DNA of 64,000 bases, from NCBI RefSeq assembly GCF_900112375.1, contig NZ_FOLS01000012.1, forward strand, positions 1 through 64,000. Direction: 5' to 3'. The stretch comes from Pseudomonas citronellolis (GTDB lineage: Bacteria; Pseudomonadota; Gammaproteobacteria; Pseudomonadales; Pseudomonadaceae). Positions 1 to 8,388 of this stretch are shown here, piece by piece. The position numbers and the translations under genes are program-made. Every line of letters begins with the position of its first letter. Position 1 is the stretch's first letter. The notes under the pieces are model-generated. The model saw nothing but the letters and a program-made list of their open reading frames with translations, did not search any database and had not been told where the DNA came from.

Positions 1-62
1 TTGATCATCTGGACGACTTGCAGCTTGAAGCTGGCATCGAATGTTCTGCGTTTACGGCTCAT
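1..62 (-). CDS. IS3-family transposase OrfA, N-terminal fragment (runs off window)
   Basis: Only the first 20 codons are inside the window; the reverse strand reads MSRKRRTFDASFKLQVVQMI. This basic start with a helix-turn-helix lead-in is typical of OrfA (DNA-binding half) of IS3-family transposases. A strong ribosome-binding site (GAGGAG) lies about 8 bases upstream of the ATG at 62. OrfA is normally joined by frameshift to an OrfB integrase, which would lie outside the window. Whether the element is complete cannot be seen. Confidence 0.8.
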   Translation of the reverse strand, partial: MSRKRRTFDASFKLQVVQMI

Positions 63-127
63 GAATGACTCCTCTATTCAGTGGATTTTCCACCTATCGA
101 GGTGTCCGAGGAAATTGAACCACCACA
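1..127 (-). mobile_element. Left end of an IS3-family insertion sequence
   Basis: Upstream of the OrfA start, the reverse strand begins TGTGGTGGTTCAATTTCCTC and continues GGACACC, resembling the TG-starting terminal inverted repeats of IS3-group elements. The TG dinucleotide on the reverse strand corresponds to CA at 126-127, which I take as the element boundary. The other end and any target duplication are outside the window, so the exact boundary is inferred. Confidence 0.6.
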
Positions 128-136
128 CGATCCCCC

Positions 137-403
137 TTCGCGAGCAAGCTCGCTCCTACGAAAAGCCATGCCATCCGGCAGTTTGCAACTGTGGGGTGTC
201 ATTCCGCGATCGCGCGCAGGGCGCGCTCCTACAGGTGGGCATCGAGGCCCCTGGGATGCACGGACGTAGGAGCGGACTCCGTCCGCGATAGCGTATATAC
301 GCCGGCCCTGCCGGCGGAAATCGCGGATAAATCCGCTCCTGCGAAAAGCCCTACGCCAGGATCGACCTTGGCGTAGGGCGGATAACGTTCGACGTTATCC
401 GCC
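137..403. repeat. Cluster of REP-type palindromes
   Basis: No gene is supported between the IS end and thrB. The stretch holds five repeat units: a GCGAGC-aa-GCTCGC hairpin at 140-153, a GCGCGCAGGGCGCGCTCCTAC unit near 205-232, a GGAGCGGACTCCGTCCGCGA unit at 266-289, a TCGCGGATAAATCCGCTCCT unit at 320-345, and a perfect 12-base inverted repeat GGCGGATAACGT / ACGTTATCCGCC at 377-403. All recur elsewhere in this window. The bases 404-504 show nothing recognisable. Confidence 0.85.
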
Positions 404-504
404 GCCTGACCATGGTCCTGGGGCGCCGCGGGTTTGAACGCGAAGCGCCTGTTTCAGGGCACTGCGGGCTCAGCCACGGAGTTGGCCGATGGGTGAGGTG
501 TATC

Positions 505-532
505 GGCGTATAACCGCGAACGGTTATACGCC
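505..532. repeat. 12-bp perfect inverted repeat abutting thrB stop
   Basis: GGCGTATAACCG (505-516) and CGGTTATACGCC (521-532) pair perfectly around a CGAA tetraloop directly after thrB. The GTAGGGCG that opens this repeat class (reverse strand) contains the thrB TAG stop. It may act as a transcript-end hairpin, though no T-tract follows. Confidence 0.75.
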
Positions 533-1483
533 CTACAACGCAAACGGCAGGTGTATGTCCACCTTCTGCCGCTTCACCAGGCGTCGCTCGAACTCGCCCG
601 GGTCGTGGATCAGCACGTCCTGCCCGGCGAACGCCTCGGCGGCGATCAGGCGCGACAGCCAGAAGCGCACGCAGGCCACGCGCAGCATCTCCGGCCACAG
701 TTCGGCCTCCAGGGCGGTGAACGGCCGGCGGCTGGCGTAGGCGGCCAGCAGCGCGCGGGCGCGGGGGCCGTCGAGCTCGCCGTCCTCGTGGGAGCACCAG
801 TCGTTCAGGGTGATCGCCAGGTCGTAGAGCATCCAGCCCGAGCAGGCGTTGTAGAAGTCGATCACCCCGGCCAGGTGCGGGCCGTCGAACAGCACGTTGT
901 CGCGGAACAGGTCGGCGTGCAGGTTGGCGCGCGGCAGCTCGGGCTGTTCGGCGAGCAGCCGGGCGATTTCCTCCAGGGCGTTTTCCAGCAGTTCGCGCGG
1001 GGCCGGGGCCAGGTGCGAGGCGAGGTTTTCGCCCTGGTGCAGCATCCAGCTCAGGCCGCGGTCGCTGGGGCGTTCGATGATGCGCCCGCGGGTGGCCAGG
1101 TGCAGGCGCGCCAGCAGGGCGCCGACCTCGCCGCAATGGTGGGCGTTGGGCTGGCGCTCGTGGCGGCCGGGCAGGCGCGGCTGCAGCAGCGCCGGCTTGC
1201 CCTCCAGCTGGCGCAGGGCCTCGCCGGATTCGGTGCGCAGGGCGTAGGGCACCGGCAGGTCGGCCTCGTGGAGCACGTCGAGCAGTTCGACGAAGAACGG
1301 CAGGTCCTGCACCGGGCCGCGCTCGACCAGGGTCAGGACGAATTCGCCGCGCTCCAGGCTGACGAAGAAGTTGCTGTTCTCCGAGCCCTCGGGGATGCCG
1401 CGGAACTCGTGCAGGCGCCCCAGTCCATAGGGTGCGAGGAAGCTTTCCAGGGTGGAACGCTCAAGAGGGGTGAATACCGACAT
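533..1483 (-). CDS. thrB: Homoserine kinase, ThrB type II (aminoglycoside-phosphotransferase fold)
   Basis: Phosphorylates L-homoserine to O-phosphohomoserine, the step before threonine synthase; cytosolic. The 316-residue product carries the APH-fold catalytic loop HADLFRDN (H189, D191, N196) and the metal-binding GVIDF (D209), which separates this Pseudomonas-type ThrB from the GHMP-fold enzyme of enterics. Length and order beside a DUF2782 gene and polA match the P. aeruginosa PA5495 locus. The DUF2782 gene lies just upstream on the same strand (34 bases), so the two may be co-transcribed. The TAG stop lies in a repeat unit. Family-level alternatives are other APH-fold kinases, but context argues for ThrB. 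Confidence 0.92.
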   Translation of the reverse strand: MSVFTPLERSTLESFLAPYGLGRLHEFRGIPEGSENSNFFVSLERGEFVLTLVERGPVQDLPFFVELLDVLHEADLPVPYALRTESGEALRQLEGKPALLQPRLPGRHERQPNAHHCGEVGALLARLHLATRGRIIERPSDRGLSWMLHQGENLASHLAPAPRELLENALEEIARLLAEQPELPRANLHADLFRDNVLFDGPHLAGVIDFYNACSGWMLYDLAITLNDWCSHEDGELDGPRARALLAAYASRRPFTALEAELWPEMLRVACVRFWLSRLIAAEAFAGQDVLIHDPGEFERRLVKRQKVDIHLPFAL

Positions 1484-1517
1484 GCTCAGGCCTCGTGAGC
1501 GCCATGGGGTTGATGGG

Positions 1518-1808
1518 TTACCAGCTGAAGATCTGCCACTGCGGGATCAGCTTGTCCGGCTGGTCGGAACGGATGAAATTGCCATCGCTGCCGTCCTGGC
1601 GCACCAGGAAATACGGCTTGCCATGCTTGGGCGTGACCTTGATGGCGTAGAGGAAGCCGTTGACCCGGTATTCCTGGATGGTCTTGTCGCCCTCCTGGCG
1701 GATGGTCACATCCGGTTCGGGCGTCGGCGCTTCCTCGTCCACCGCCATGGCGACCAGGGGGGATACGGCCAGCAGGGCGGCTAGCAACCAGCGTTTGCGA
1801 CTGCGCAT
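1518..1808 (-). CDS. DUF2782 small secreted protein
   Basis: A 96-residue protein with a cleavable signal peptide (residues 1 to about 22, ending AVAMA-like before VDEE) and a compact C-terminal domain containing YRVNGFLYAIKVTP and PYFLVRQDG, the hallmark of DUF2782. The family is conserved between polA and thrB in pseudomonads (PA5494 equivalent), with no established function. It starts 75 bases from the divergent polA start and probably leads a two-gene unit with thrB. Predicted periplasmic. Confidence 0.85.
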   Translation of the reverse strand: MRSRKRWLLAALLAVSPLVAMAVDEEAPTPEPDVTIRQEGDKTIQEYRVNGFLYAIKVTPKHGKPYFLVRQDGSDGNFIRSDQPDKLIPQWQIFSW

Positions 1809-1882
1809 GATAACCTTGTTCCTTTGTCGATTCGGCTGGGGTCATTCTAGCCCCTGGCCTCCGGAAAAGGTTGATTCCACTC

Positions 1883-4621
1883 ATGAGTCAAGCACCCCTC
1901 GTCCTCGTGGACGGCTCTTCCTACCTGTACCGCGCCTTCCATGCCCTGCCGCCGCTGACCACCTCCACCGGCATGCCCACGGGCGCGGTGAAGGGGGTGC
2001 TGAACATGCTCAAGAGCCTGCGCAAGCAGTACCCGGACAGCCCCTTCGCGGTGGTCTTCGACGCCAAGGGTCCGACCTTCCGCGACGAGCTGTTTGCCGA
2101 ATACAAGTCGCACCGCCCGCCGATGCCGGATGAGCTGCGGGTGCAGATTGAGCCGCTGCACGCGACGGTGCGCGCGCTGGGCCTGCCGCTGCTGTGCGTG
2201 GAAGGGGTGGAGGCCGACGACGTGATCGGCACCCTGGCCCGCAGCAGTGCCGCGGCGCAGCGCCCGGTGGTGATCTCCACTGGCGACAAGGACATGGCCC
2301 AATTGGTCGACGGGCACATTACGCTGGTCAACACCATGACCGGTAGCACGCTGGACGTGGATGGCGTTAAAGAGAAATTCGGCGTCGGTCCTGAGCTGAT
2401 CATCGACTACCTGGCGCTGATGGGCGACAAGGTCGACAACATCCCCGGCGTGCCCGGGGTCGGCGAGAAGACCGCGCTGGGCCTGCTCACCGGCGTCGGC
2501 GGCGGCCTCGACGTGCTCTACGCCAGCCTGAACAAGGTGCCCGAGCTGCCGATCCGCGGCGCCAAGGGCCTGCCGGCCAAGCTCGAGGAAAACCGCGAGC
2601 AGGCCTACCTGTCCTACCAGCTGGCCACCATCAAGACCGACGTCGCCCTGGACATCGAGCTGGACGCGCTGCATCCGGGCGAGCCGGACCGCGACGCGCT
2701 GATCGAGCTGTACCGCCAGCTGGAGTTCAAGAACTGGCTGGACGACCTGCTGCGCGAGGCCAAGGAAGCCGGCGAGAGCCCCGCCGAGGACGCCCCGGCC
2801 CAGGACTCGCGCTACGAAACGGTGCTGGAACAGGCCGCCTTCGATGCCTGGCTGCAGAAGCTTGCGGCCGCCGAGCTGATCGCCTTCGACACCGAGACCA
2901 CCAGCATCGACGCCCAGCAGGCGCAGGTGGTGGGCGTGTCCTTCGCCGTCGAGGCGGGCGAGGCCGCCTACGTGCCCCTGGCCCACAGCTACATGGGCGT
3001 GCCCCAGCAGTTGGACCGCGACGCGGTGCTCGAGGCCCTCAAGCCGCTGCTGGAAGATCCGAACAAGGCCAAGGTCGGCCAGCACGCCAAGTACGACATC
3101 AACGTCCTGGCCAACGCCAGCACGCCGATCACCGTGCAGGGCGTGGCCTTCGACACCATGCTCGAATCCTACGTGCTCAACTCCACCGCCACCCGCCACG
3201 ACATGGACAGCCTGGCGCTGAAGTACCTGGGCCACAGCACCATCCGCTTCGAGGACATCGCCGGCAAGGGCGCCAAGCAGCTGACCTTCGACCAGATCGC
3301 CCTGGAGCAGGCCGGCCCCTACGCCGCCGAGGACGCCGACGTGACCCTGCGCCTGCACCAGGCCCTGTGGGAGAAGCTGCAGGCCATCCCGTCGCTGGCC
3401 AAGGTCCTCACCGACATCGAGATGCCGCTGGTGCCGGTGCTGGCGCGCATCGAGCGCAACGGCGCGCTGGTCGACGCCAACCTCCTGGGGCTGCAGAGCC
3501 GCGAACTGGGGGAGAAAATGGTCGAACTGGAGCGCAAGTCCTTCGAACTGGCCGGCCAGGAGTTCAACCTCGGCTCGCCCAAGCAGCTCGGCGCCATCCT
3601 CTACGAGAAGCTCGGCCTGCCGGTGCTGGCCAAGACCGCCACCGGCCAGCCGTCCACCGCCGAGAACGTCCTCGCCGACCTGGCCGAGCAGGACTACGAG
3701 CTGCCCAAGGTGATCATGCAGTACCGCTCCCTGAGCAAGCTCAAGAGCACCTACACCGACAAGCTGCCGGAGCAGATCAACCCGCGCACCGGGCGCATCC
3801 ACACCAGCTACCACCAGGCGGTGGCGGCCACCGGGCGGCTCTCCTCCACCGACCCGAACCTGCAGAACATCCCGATCCGCACCGCCGAGGGCCGGCGCAT
3901 CCGCCAGGCCTTCGTCGCCCCCGCGGGCTGCCGGCTGCTGTCGGCCGACTATTCGCAGATCGAACTGCGCATCATGGCCCACCTGGCCCAGGACGAAGGC
4001 CTGCTGGACGCCTTCCGCCACGACCGCGACGTGCACCGCGCCACCGCCGCCGAGGTCTTCGGCCTGCCGCTTGAAGAGGTCACGCCCGAGCAGCGCCGCC
4101 GCGCCAAGGCCATCAACTTCGGGCTGATCTACGGCATGAGCGCCTTCGGCCTGGCCAAGCAGATCGGCGTCGAGCGCAAGGAGGCCCAGGCCTACATCGA
4201 CCGCTACTTCGCCCGCTACCCCGGGGTGCTGGCCTACATGGAGCGCACCCGCGCCCAGGCCGCCGAGCAGGGCTACGTCGAGACCCTCTACGGCCGCCGC
4301 CTGTACCTGCCGGAAATCGGCTCGAAGAACGCCGCCATGCGCAAGGCCGCCGAGCGCACCGCGATCAACGCGCCCATGCAGGGCACCGCGGCGGACATCA
4401 TGAAGCTCGCCATGGTTGCCGTGGACGACTGGCTGCAGGCCAGCGGCATCGACGCCCGGGTCATCCTCCAGGTACACGACGAACTGGTGCTGGAAGTGCG
4501 CGAGGACCTGGTCGAGGAGGTGGCGGCGAAACTGCGCGACCTGATGGGCAAGGCGGCGGAGCTGGCGGTACCGCTCATCGTCGAAACCGGCAGCGGTTCG
4601 AACTGGGACGAAGCCCACTGA
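1883..4621 (+). CDS. polA: DNA polymerase I
   Basis: Repair and Okazaki-fragment-processing polymerase, cytosolic. The product of 912 residues has the three expected parts: a 5'-3' exonuclease (residues 1 to about 290, with [12 protein letters not shown]), a 3'-5' proofreading domain whose [10 protein letters not shown] around residue 334 keeps the Exo I acidic residues, and a family-A polymerase with DYSQIELR near 688 and [10 protein letters not shown] near 863. I start at ATG 1883 ([20 protein letters not shown]), not at TTG four codons earlier, because this matches the usual N-terminus. Gene order beside engB and the ErsA locus is the standard one in pseudomonads. Confidence 0.97.
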   Translation: MSQAPLVLVDGSSYLYRAFHALPPLTTSTGMPTGAVKGVLNMLKSLRKQYPDSPFAVVFDAKGPTFRDELFAEYKSHRPPMPDELRVQIEPLHATVRALGLPLLCVEGVEADDVIGTLARSSAAAQRPVVISTGDKDMAQLVDGHITLVNTMTGSTLDVDGVKEKFGVGPELIIDYLALMGDKVDNIPGVPGVGEKTALGLLTGVGGGLDVLYASLNKVPELPIRGAKGLPAKLEENREQAYLSYQLATIKTDVALDIELDALHPGEPDRDALIELYRQLEFKNWLDDLLREAKEAGESPAEDAPAQDSRYETVLEQAAFDAWLQKLAAAELIAFDTETTSIDAQQAQVVGVSFAVEAGEAAYVPLAHSYMGVPQQLDRDAVLEALKPLLEDPNKAKVGQHAKYDINVLANASTPITVQGVAFDTMLESYVLNSTATRHDMDSLALKYLGHSTIRFEDIAGKGAKQLTFDQIALEQAGPYAAEDADVTLRLHQALWEKLQAIPSLAKVLTDIEMPLVPVLARIERNGALVDANLLGLQSRELGEKMVELERKSFELAGQEFNLGSPKQLGAILYEKLGLPVLAKTATGQPSTAENVLADLAEQDYELPKVIMQYRSLSKLKSTYTDKLPEQINPRTGRIHTSYHQAVAATGRLSSTDPNLQNIPIRTAEGRRIRQAFVAPAGCRLLSADYSQIELRIMAHLAQDEGLLDAFRHDRDVHRATAAEVFGLPLEEVTPEQRRRAKAINFGLIYGMSAFGLAKQIGVERKEAQAYIDRYFARYPGVLAYMERTRAQAAEQGYVETLYGRRLYLPEIGSKNAAMRKAAERTAINAPMQGTAADIMKLAMVAVDDWLQASGIDARVILQVHDELVLEVREDLVEEVAAKLRDLMGKAAELAVPLIVETGSGSNWDEAH

Positions 4622-4629
4622 CGAACGGT

Positions 4630-4656
4630 CGCAGGGCCCGGGTGACGGGCCCTGCG
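4630..4656 (+). terminator. Hairpin after polA
   Basis: A 9-10 bp GC stem (GCAGGGCCC / GGGCCCTGC, loop GGGTGAC) starts eight bases past the polA stop. It has no T-tract, so it may be a weak or Rho-assisted terminator or an mRNA-stabilising stem. Confidence 0.55.
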
Positions 4657-4711
4657 GGGCGCCTCAGGAAACCCTGAAAAGGGCCTCGGGAAAATTTTTT
4701 CATCCACCACT

Positions 4712-4740
4712 GAACTTTCCCACCGCAGCCCGGGTCAGAA
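4712..4740 (+). promoter_or_regulatory. Sigma-22 (AlgU/RpoE-type) promoter for ErsA
   Basis: GAACTT (4712-4717), 17 bases, then TCAGAA (4735-4740). This fits the AlgU-type consensus GAACTT-N16/17-TCtGA with one change in the -10. ErsA of P. aeruginosa is known to be sigma-22 dependent, so position and sequence agree. Confidence 0.75.
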
Positions 4741-4742
4741 CT

Positions 4743-4874
4743 CGTGAATGGCTGGAGAAGCCCTTCGATGCTCCTTTGCAGTGTTTAGTGTTGGCAGAAT
4801 CCTGGACCCCGCCCTAGCGGTCCGGACTTAAACCCCGAACTTCCCCCTCCCCATACGAAGCTCGGGGTTTTTTT
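4743..4874 (+). ncRNA. ersA: ErsA small regulatory RNA (Spot 42-position sRNA)
   Basis: The polA-engB gap is where Spot 42 lies in enterics and ErsA in P. aeruginosa. It contains a sigma-22-type promoter, no ORF, and a Rho-independent terminator. From the predicted start near 4745 to the T-tract the RNA would be about 130 nt, the size I recall for ErsA. A small internal stem (GGACC 4804-4808 with GGTCC 4819-4823) precedes the terminator, whose 23-nt loop (4839-4861) is C-rich (TTCCCCCTCCCC), a likely seed for pairing with Shine-Dalgarno G-runs through Hfq. Known ErsA targets include algC and oprD. An OprD-type porin lies at 23.5 kb here, but no pairing was computed. The exact 5' end is inferred. 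Confidence 0.82.
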
Positions 4875-4875
4875 T
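4830..4875 (+). terminator. Rho-independent terminator of ErsA
   Basis: AAACCCCGA (4830-4838) pairs with TCGGGGTTT (4862-4870), followed by an uninterrupted T-run to 4875. The long C-rich loop is probably the functional targeting region of the sRNA. Confidence 0.88.
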
Positions 4876-4924
4876 GCCTGCGAAAAAGTGCCGGCGGCCA
4901 GCCGGCACCCTCTACGCCAGGCCT

Positions 4925-5584
4925 TCAGGCCTGTTCGGCCTCCTCCCCGTCCTCTTCCAGCAGGCCCAGCCAGGCCGCCAGGACCTGTTGCGCCTCCTCC
5001 ACTCCCTCGCGCTTGGGCGCCGAGAACAATTGCACGCTGGCGACGTCGCCCCAGCCCTGCTGGATTTCGCGGCGCACCTTGAGCAGCGCGTTCTTCGCCG
5101 CGCCGAAGGCCAGCTTGTCGGCCTTGGTCAGCAGCACGTGGATCGGCAGCCGGCTGGCCTGGGCCCAGTCGAGCATCAGGCGGTCGAATTCGGTCAGCGG
5201 ATGGCGGATGTCCATCATCAGCACCACCCCGGCCAGCGACTCGCGGCTGCTCAGGTAGGCCTCCAGGTGCTGCTGCCAGTGCAGCTTCAGCGGGATCGGC
5301 ACCTTGGCGTAGCCGTAGCCGGGCAGGTCCACCAGGCGGCGCTCGTCGTCCAGGCGGAAGAAGTTCAGCAGCTGGGTGCGCCCGGGGGTTTTCGAGGTTC
5401 GCGCCAGATTGGCATGGGTGAGTGCATTTAGCGCGCTAGACTTACCAGCGTTGGAACGGCCGGCGAAGGCGACTTCGCGGCCGCCGTCTTCCGGGCACTG
5501 CTCGACCTTGGCCGCGCTGATGAGGAAGGTTGCCTGCTGGCAAAGGCTGAGGATGGGGTTCTTGGCAGGGCTCTTGGGGGGCAT
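4925..5584 (-). CDS. engB: Ribosome-biogenesis GTPase EngB/YihA
   Basis: TRAFAC-class GTPase required for assembly of the large ribosomal subunit; cytosolic. The 219-residue protein has G1 GRSNAGKS (42-49), the G2 threonine region [12 protein letters not shown]3 DLPGYG (86-91) and G4 TKAD. The frame stays open to 5737, but I start at ATG 5584 ([20 protein letters not shown]), which gives the usual family N-terminus and removes a proline-rich unconserved extension. It converges on the ErsA terminator and is divergent from the cytochrome genes. Confidence 0.95.
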   Translation of the reverse strand: MPPKSPAKNPILSLCQQATFLISAAKVEQCPEDGGREVAFAGRSNAGKSSALNALTHANLARTSKTPGRTQLLNFFRLDDERRLVDLPGYGYAKVPIPLKLHWQQHLEAYLSSRESLAGVVLMMDIRHPLTEFDRLMLDWAQASRLPIHVLLTKADKLAFGAAKNALLKVRREIQQGWGDVASVQLFSAPKREGVEEAQQVLAAWLGLLEEDGEEAEQA

Positions 5585-5634
5585 GGGGGGCTTCCGCGGC
5601 GGGGTGCGACTCGGTGTCGCGGGGGCCGGTCTCG

Positions 5635-5663
5635 TTTTCGAACAGGCAGGCGAAGTATATAAT
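5635..5663 (+). promoter_or_regulatory. Candidate sigma-70 promoter for cytochrome c5 gene
   Basis: A consensus -10 TATAAT lies at 5658-5663 in otherwise GC-rich DNA, 110 bases before the cytochrome start. The -35 at about 5635-5640 (TTTTCG) is poor, so only the -10 is well supported. Confidence 0.45.
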
Positions 5664-5772
5664 GCCGCGGATTTTGTGTGCGCTTTATCCCCCAGGGTCG
5701 GGCGCCACGGGAACGCGATAATCAACCGGCCGCGCAATAGAACGCGGACGTTCCCTCCCGATGAGGACGATC

Positions 5773-6063
5773 ATGAAGAAACTGCTGTTCGCAGCCGTAG
5801 CCGCCGCGATGGCTACCAGCGTGCAGGCCGCCCAGGACCCGGAAGCGGTATTCAACCGGGCCTGTGGCGCCTGTCATGCCGGCCAGTTGCCGATGGCCCC
5901 GAAGAAGGGCGACGCCGCAGCCTGGAAACCGCGCCTGGACAAAGGCATGGATACGCTGGTGCAGCACGTCACCAACGGTTTCAACGCCATGCCCCCGCGT
6001 GGCCTGTGCACCGACTGCAACACCGAGGACTACAAGGCAATCATCCAGTGGATGTCCAAGTAA
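5773..6063 (+). CDS. Cytochrome c5 family protein
   Basis: Small periplasmic monohaem electron carrier of 96 residues. Signal peptide 1-19 (MKKLLFAAVAAAMATSVQA), haem motif CGACH at 31-35, likely distal Met73 in NAMPP, and the C79/C82 pair (CTDC) that forms the disulfide characteristic of c5-type cytochromes. I start at ATG 5773 rather than the in-frame ATG at 5761 because GAGGA at 5763-5767 is an ideal ribosome-binding site for the former. It precedes the dihaem c4 gene by 44 bases and is probably co-transcribed with it (PA5491-PA5490 arrangement). Confidence 0.9.
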   Translation: MKKLLFAAVAAAMATSVQAAQDPEAVFNRACGACHAGQLPMAPKKGDAAAWKPRLDKGMDTLVQHVTNGFNAMPPRGLCTDCNTEDYKAIIQWMSK

Positions 6064-6107
6064 CCCGGGCTTTTCTCTTTCACCTATTAGCCGTAATGGA
6101 TTAGCTG

Positions 6108-6716
6108 ATGAACAAAATAATCGTGAGTCTGCTCTTGACCCTGGGACTGACCGGTATGGCCCACGCCGAAGTCGGCGATGCCAAGGCCGGCCAGGCGAAA
6201 GCCGCCGTGTGCGGCGCCTGCCATGGTGCCGATGGCAACAGCATGGCGCCGAACTTCCCGAAACTGGCGGGCCAGGGCGACAAATACCTGCTCAAGCAGA
6301 TGCATGACATCAAGGACGGCAAACGTACCGTTCTGGAGATGACCGGCCTGCTGACCAACCTCAGCGACCAGGACCTGGCCGACATCGCCGCCTACTTCTC
6401 CAGCCAGAAGATGAGCGTCGGCGCCGCCGATCCCAAGCTGGTTTCCGCCGGCGAAGCCCTGTACCGCGGCGGCAAGCTCGCCGAGGGCATGCCCGCCTGC
6501 ACCGGCTGCCACTCGCCCAACGGCGTGGGCAACGAGCCGGCCGCCTTCCCGCACCTGGGTGGCCAGCATGCGGCCTACGTGGCCAAGCAGCTGACCAACT
6601 TCCGCGAAGGCGACCGCACCAACGACGGCGACAGCATGATCATGCGCAGCATCGCCGCCAAGCTGTCCAACAAGGACATCGCCGCCGTCTCCAGCTACAT
6701 CGAAGGCCTGCACTGA
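6108..6716 (+). CDS. cc4: Dihaem cytochrome c4
   Basis: Periplasmic dihaem electron carrier to terminal oxidases. The 202 residues comprise a signal peptide (1-20, ending AHA) and two similar domains, each with a haem motif: CGACH at 35-39 and CTGCH near 130-134, with a Met-containing distal segment in each half (SMAPNFPKLAG; FPHLGGQH region). Length is standard for the family. It is followed by a strong terminator, closing a c5-c4 operon. Confidence 0.94.
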   Translation: MNKIIVSLLLTLGLTGMAHAEVGDAKAGQAKAAVCGACHGADGNSMAPNFPKLAGQGDKYLLKQMHDIKDGKRTVLEMTGLLTNLSDQDLADIAAYFSSQKMSVGAADPKLVSAGEALYRGGKLAEGMPACTGCHSPNGVGNEPAAFPHLGGQHAAYVAKQLTNFREGDRTNDGDSMIMRSIAAKLSNKDIAAVSSYIEGLH

Positions 6717-6741
6717 GGCCTTCGTCCCGCGGCACGGCTTG

Positions 6742-6772
6742 AAAAAAAAGGGTGGCTTCGGCCACCCTTTTT
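6742..6772 (+). terminator. Rho-independent terminator after cytochrome c4
   Basis: AAAGGGTGGC (6747-6756), TTCG loop, GCCACCCTTT (6761-6770), then TT. The UUCG-capped 10 bp stem with flanking A and T runs could work in both directions. Confidence 0.9.
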
Positions 6773-6870
6773 CGTATCCGGCACCACTACAATGCCTGGA
6801 ACCGCCGCCGGCCTCCCCAGTCCAATCACAGCCGCGCCGCGGCGCCCCCGATCCAGCCAAGGAGTGAACC

Positions 6871-7512
6871 ATGCGTAACCTGATTTTCACCGCCGTACTG
6901 GCCTTCGCCGGCCTGTTCGGTCTCAGCGCGCAAGCCGCCGAGTTCGAATCCGGCAAGCAGTACACCGAGCTGAGCACCCCTGTTCCGGTGTCCCAGCCCG
7001 GCAAGATCGAGGTGGTGGAGCTGTTCTGGTACGGCTGCCCGCATTGCTACGCCTTCGAACCGACCATCAACCCGTGGATCGGGAAACTGCCGGCCGACGT
7101 GCACTTCGTCCGCATCCCGGCCATGTTCGGCGGCATCTGGAACGTCCACGGCCAGCTGTTCCTGACCCTGGAAGCCATGGGTGTGGAGCACAAGGTGCAC
7201 ACCGCCGTGTTCGAGGCCATCCACAAGGAAGGCAAGAAACTGGCCACCCCGGAAGAGATGGCCGACTTCCTCGCCCCGCTGGGCGTGGACAAGGACAAGT
7301 TCCTCAGCACCTTCGACTCGTTCGCCATCAAGGGCCAGATCGAGAAGGACAAGAAGCTGGCCATGGCCTACCAGATCAGCGGCGTGCCGACCATGGTGGT
7401 CAACGGCAAGTACCGCTTCGACATCGGCTCGGCCGGTGGCCCGGAGAAGGCCCTGGAACTGGCCGACTTCCTGATCGCCAAGGAACGCGACGCCGCCAAG
7501 GCCGCCCAGTGA
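6871..7512 (+). CDS. dsbA: Thiol:disulfide interchange protein DsbA
   Basis: Periplasmic oxidase that introduces disulfides into exported proteins. The 213-residue protein has a signal peptide (1-22), thioredoxin fold with the CPHC active site at 56-59 (FWYGCPHCY) and the cis-proline loop SGVPTMVVNG. Its own ribosome-binding site (AAGGAG) precedes ATG 6871. It follows the cytochrome genes and precedes two genes of the same strand at 12 and -4 bases, so it may lead a three-gene unit (PA5489-PA5487 order). Confidence 0.95.
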   Translation: MRNLIFTAVLAFAGLFGLSAQAAEFESGKQYTELSTPVPVSQPGKIEVVELFWYGCPHCYAFEPTINPWIGKLPADVHFVRIPAMFGGIWNVHGQLFLTLEAMGVEHKVHTAVFEAIHKEGKKLATPEEMADFLAPLGVDKDKFLSTFDSFAIKGQIEKDKKLAMAYQISGVPTMVVNGKYRFDIGSAGGPEKALELADFLIAKERDAAKAAQ

Positions 7513-7524
7513 GGTAACCCAGCC

Positions 7525-8388
7525 ATGCTGAGCAGGCTCCGCCAGCAGCGGGTGGTCGCATCCCGCCCCGCGCAGGTCAATCCGCAGGCCGCGGAATCCG
7601 GCTATCCCGCCGATGGCCGCCTGCGCCTGCTCAGCTTCAACATCCAGGTGGGCATCAGCACCGAACGCTACCGCCACTACCTGACCCGCGGCTGGCAGCA
7701 CCTGCTGCCCGCCGCCGGGCGCGCCGGCAACCTGCAGCGCATCGGCGACCTGCTGTCCGGCTACGACCTGGTGGCCCTGCAGGAGGCCGACGGCGGCAGC
7801 CTGCGCTCCGGCTACGTCAACCAGGTGGAGCACCTGGCCCAGCTCGGCGCCTTCCCCTACTGGTACCAGCAGCTCAACCGCAACCTCGGGCGCATCGCCC
7901 AGCACAGCAACGGCCTGCTCAGCCGCCTGCGCCCGACCCTGCTGGAAGACCACCCGCTCCCCGGCCCGCCCGGCCGCGGGGCGATCCTCATGCGCTTCGG
8001 CGAGGGCGACAACGCCCTGGCCGTGGTGATGATGCACCTGGCCCTGGGCCCGCGCACCCGCACCCGCCAGCTCGCCTACATCCGCGAGCTGCTGCAGAAC
8101 TACCGCCACCAGGTGCTGATGGGCGACATGAACACCCACGCCAGCGACCTGCTGGAGACTTCGCCGCTGCGTGATCTCGGGCTGATCGCCCCGCAGGTCC
8201 AGGCGACCTTTCCCAGCTGGCGCCCGCAGCGCTGCCTGGACCATATCCTGCTCAGCCCCGGGCTGACCCTGGAGCGGGTCAGCGTGCTGCCGGAGCCGAT
8301 CTCCGACCACCTGCCGGTGGCCGTGGAGATCCGCCTGCCCGACGGCTGCCGGCAAGACTCCGCGCTTTCTCTCAAGGACGCTCGATGA
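7525..8388 (+). CDS. Endonuclease/exonuclease/phosphatase family protein
   Basis: A 287-residue cytosolic protein with the DNase I-like fold motifs in order: [11 protein letters not shown] (about 33-43), [20 protein letters not shown] near 200, CLDHIL and [10 protein letters not shown] at the C-terminal end. These carry the metal-binding Asn/Glu and catalytic His/Asp residues of the superfamily. The substrate (nucleic acid, phosphoinositide or other phosphodiester) cannot be told from sequence. The stop overlaps the start of the GGDEF gene by four bases (ATGA), implying translational coupling with a cyclic-di-GMP enzyme, as at the P. aeruginosa PA5488-PA5487 locus. Confidence 0.88.
   Translation: MLSRLRQQRVVASRPAQVNPQAAESGYPADGRLRLLSFNIQVGISTERYRHYLTRGWQHLLPAAGRAGNLQRIGDLLSGYDLVALQEADGGSLRSGYVNQVEHLAQLGAFPYWYQQLNRNLGRIAQHSNGLLSRLRPTLLEDHPLPGPPGRGAILMRFGEGDNALAVVMMHLALGPRTRTRQLAYIRELLQNYRHQVLMGDMNTHASDLLETSPLRDLGLIAPQVQATFPSWRPQRCLDHILLSPGLTLERVSVLPEPISDHLPVAVEIRLPDGCRQDSALSLKDAR

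Noticed and set aside
1847-4618. A 923-codon open frame antisense to polA
   Set aside because: It mirrors polA codon structure in GC-rich DNA, has low-complexity G/Q/V/H-rich composition, no ribosome-binding site and no domain.
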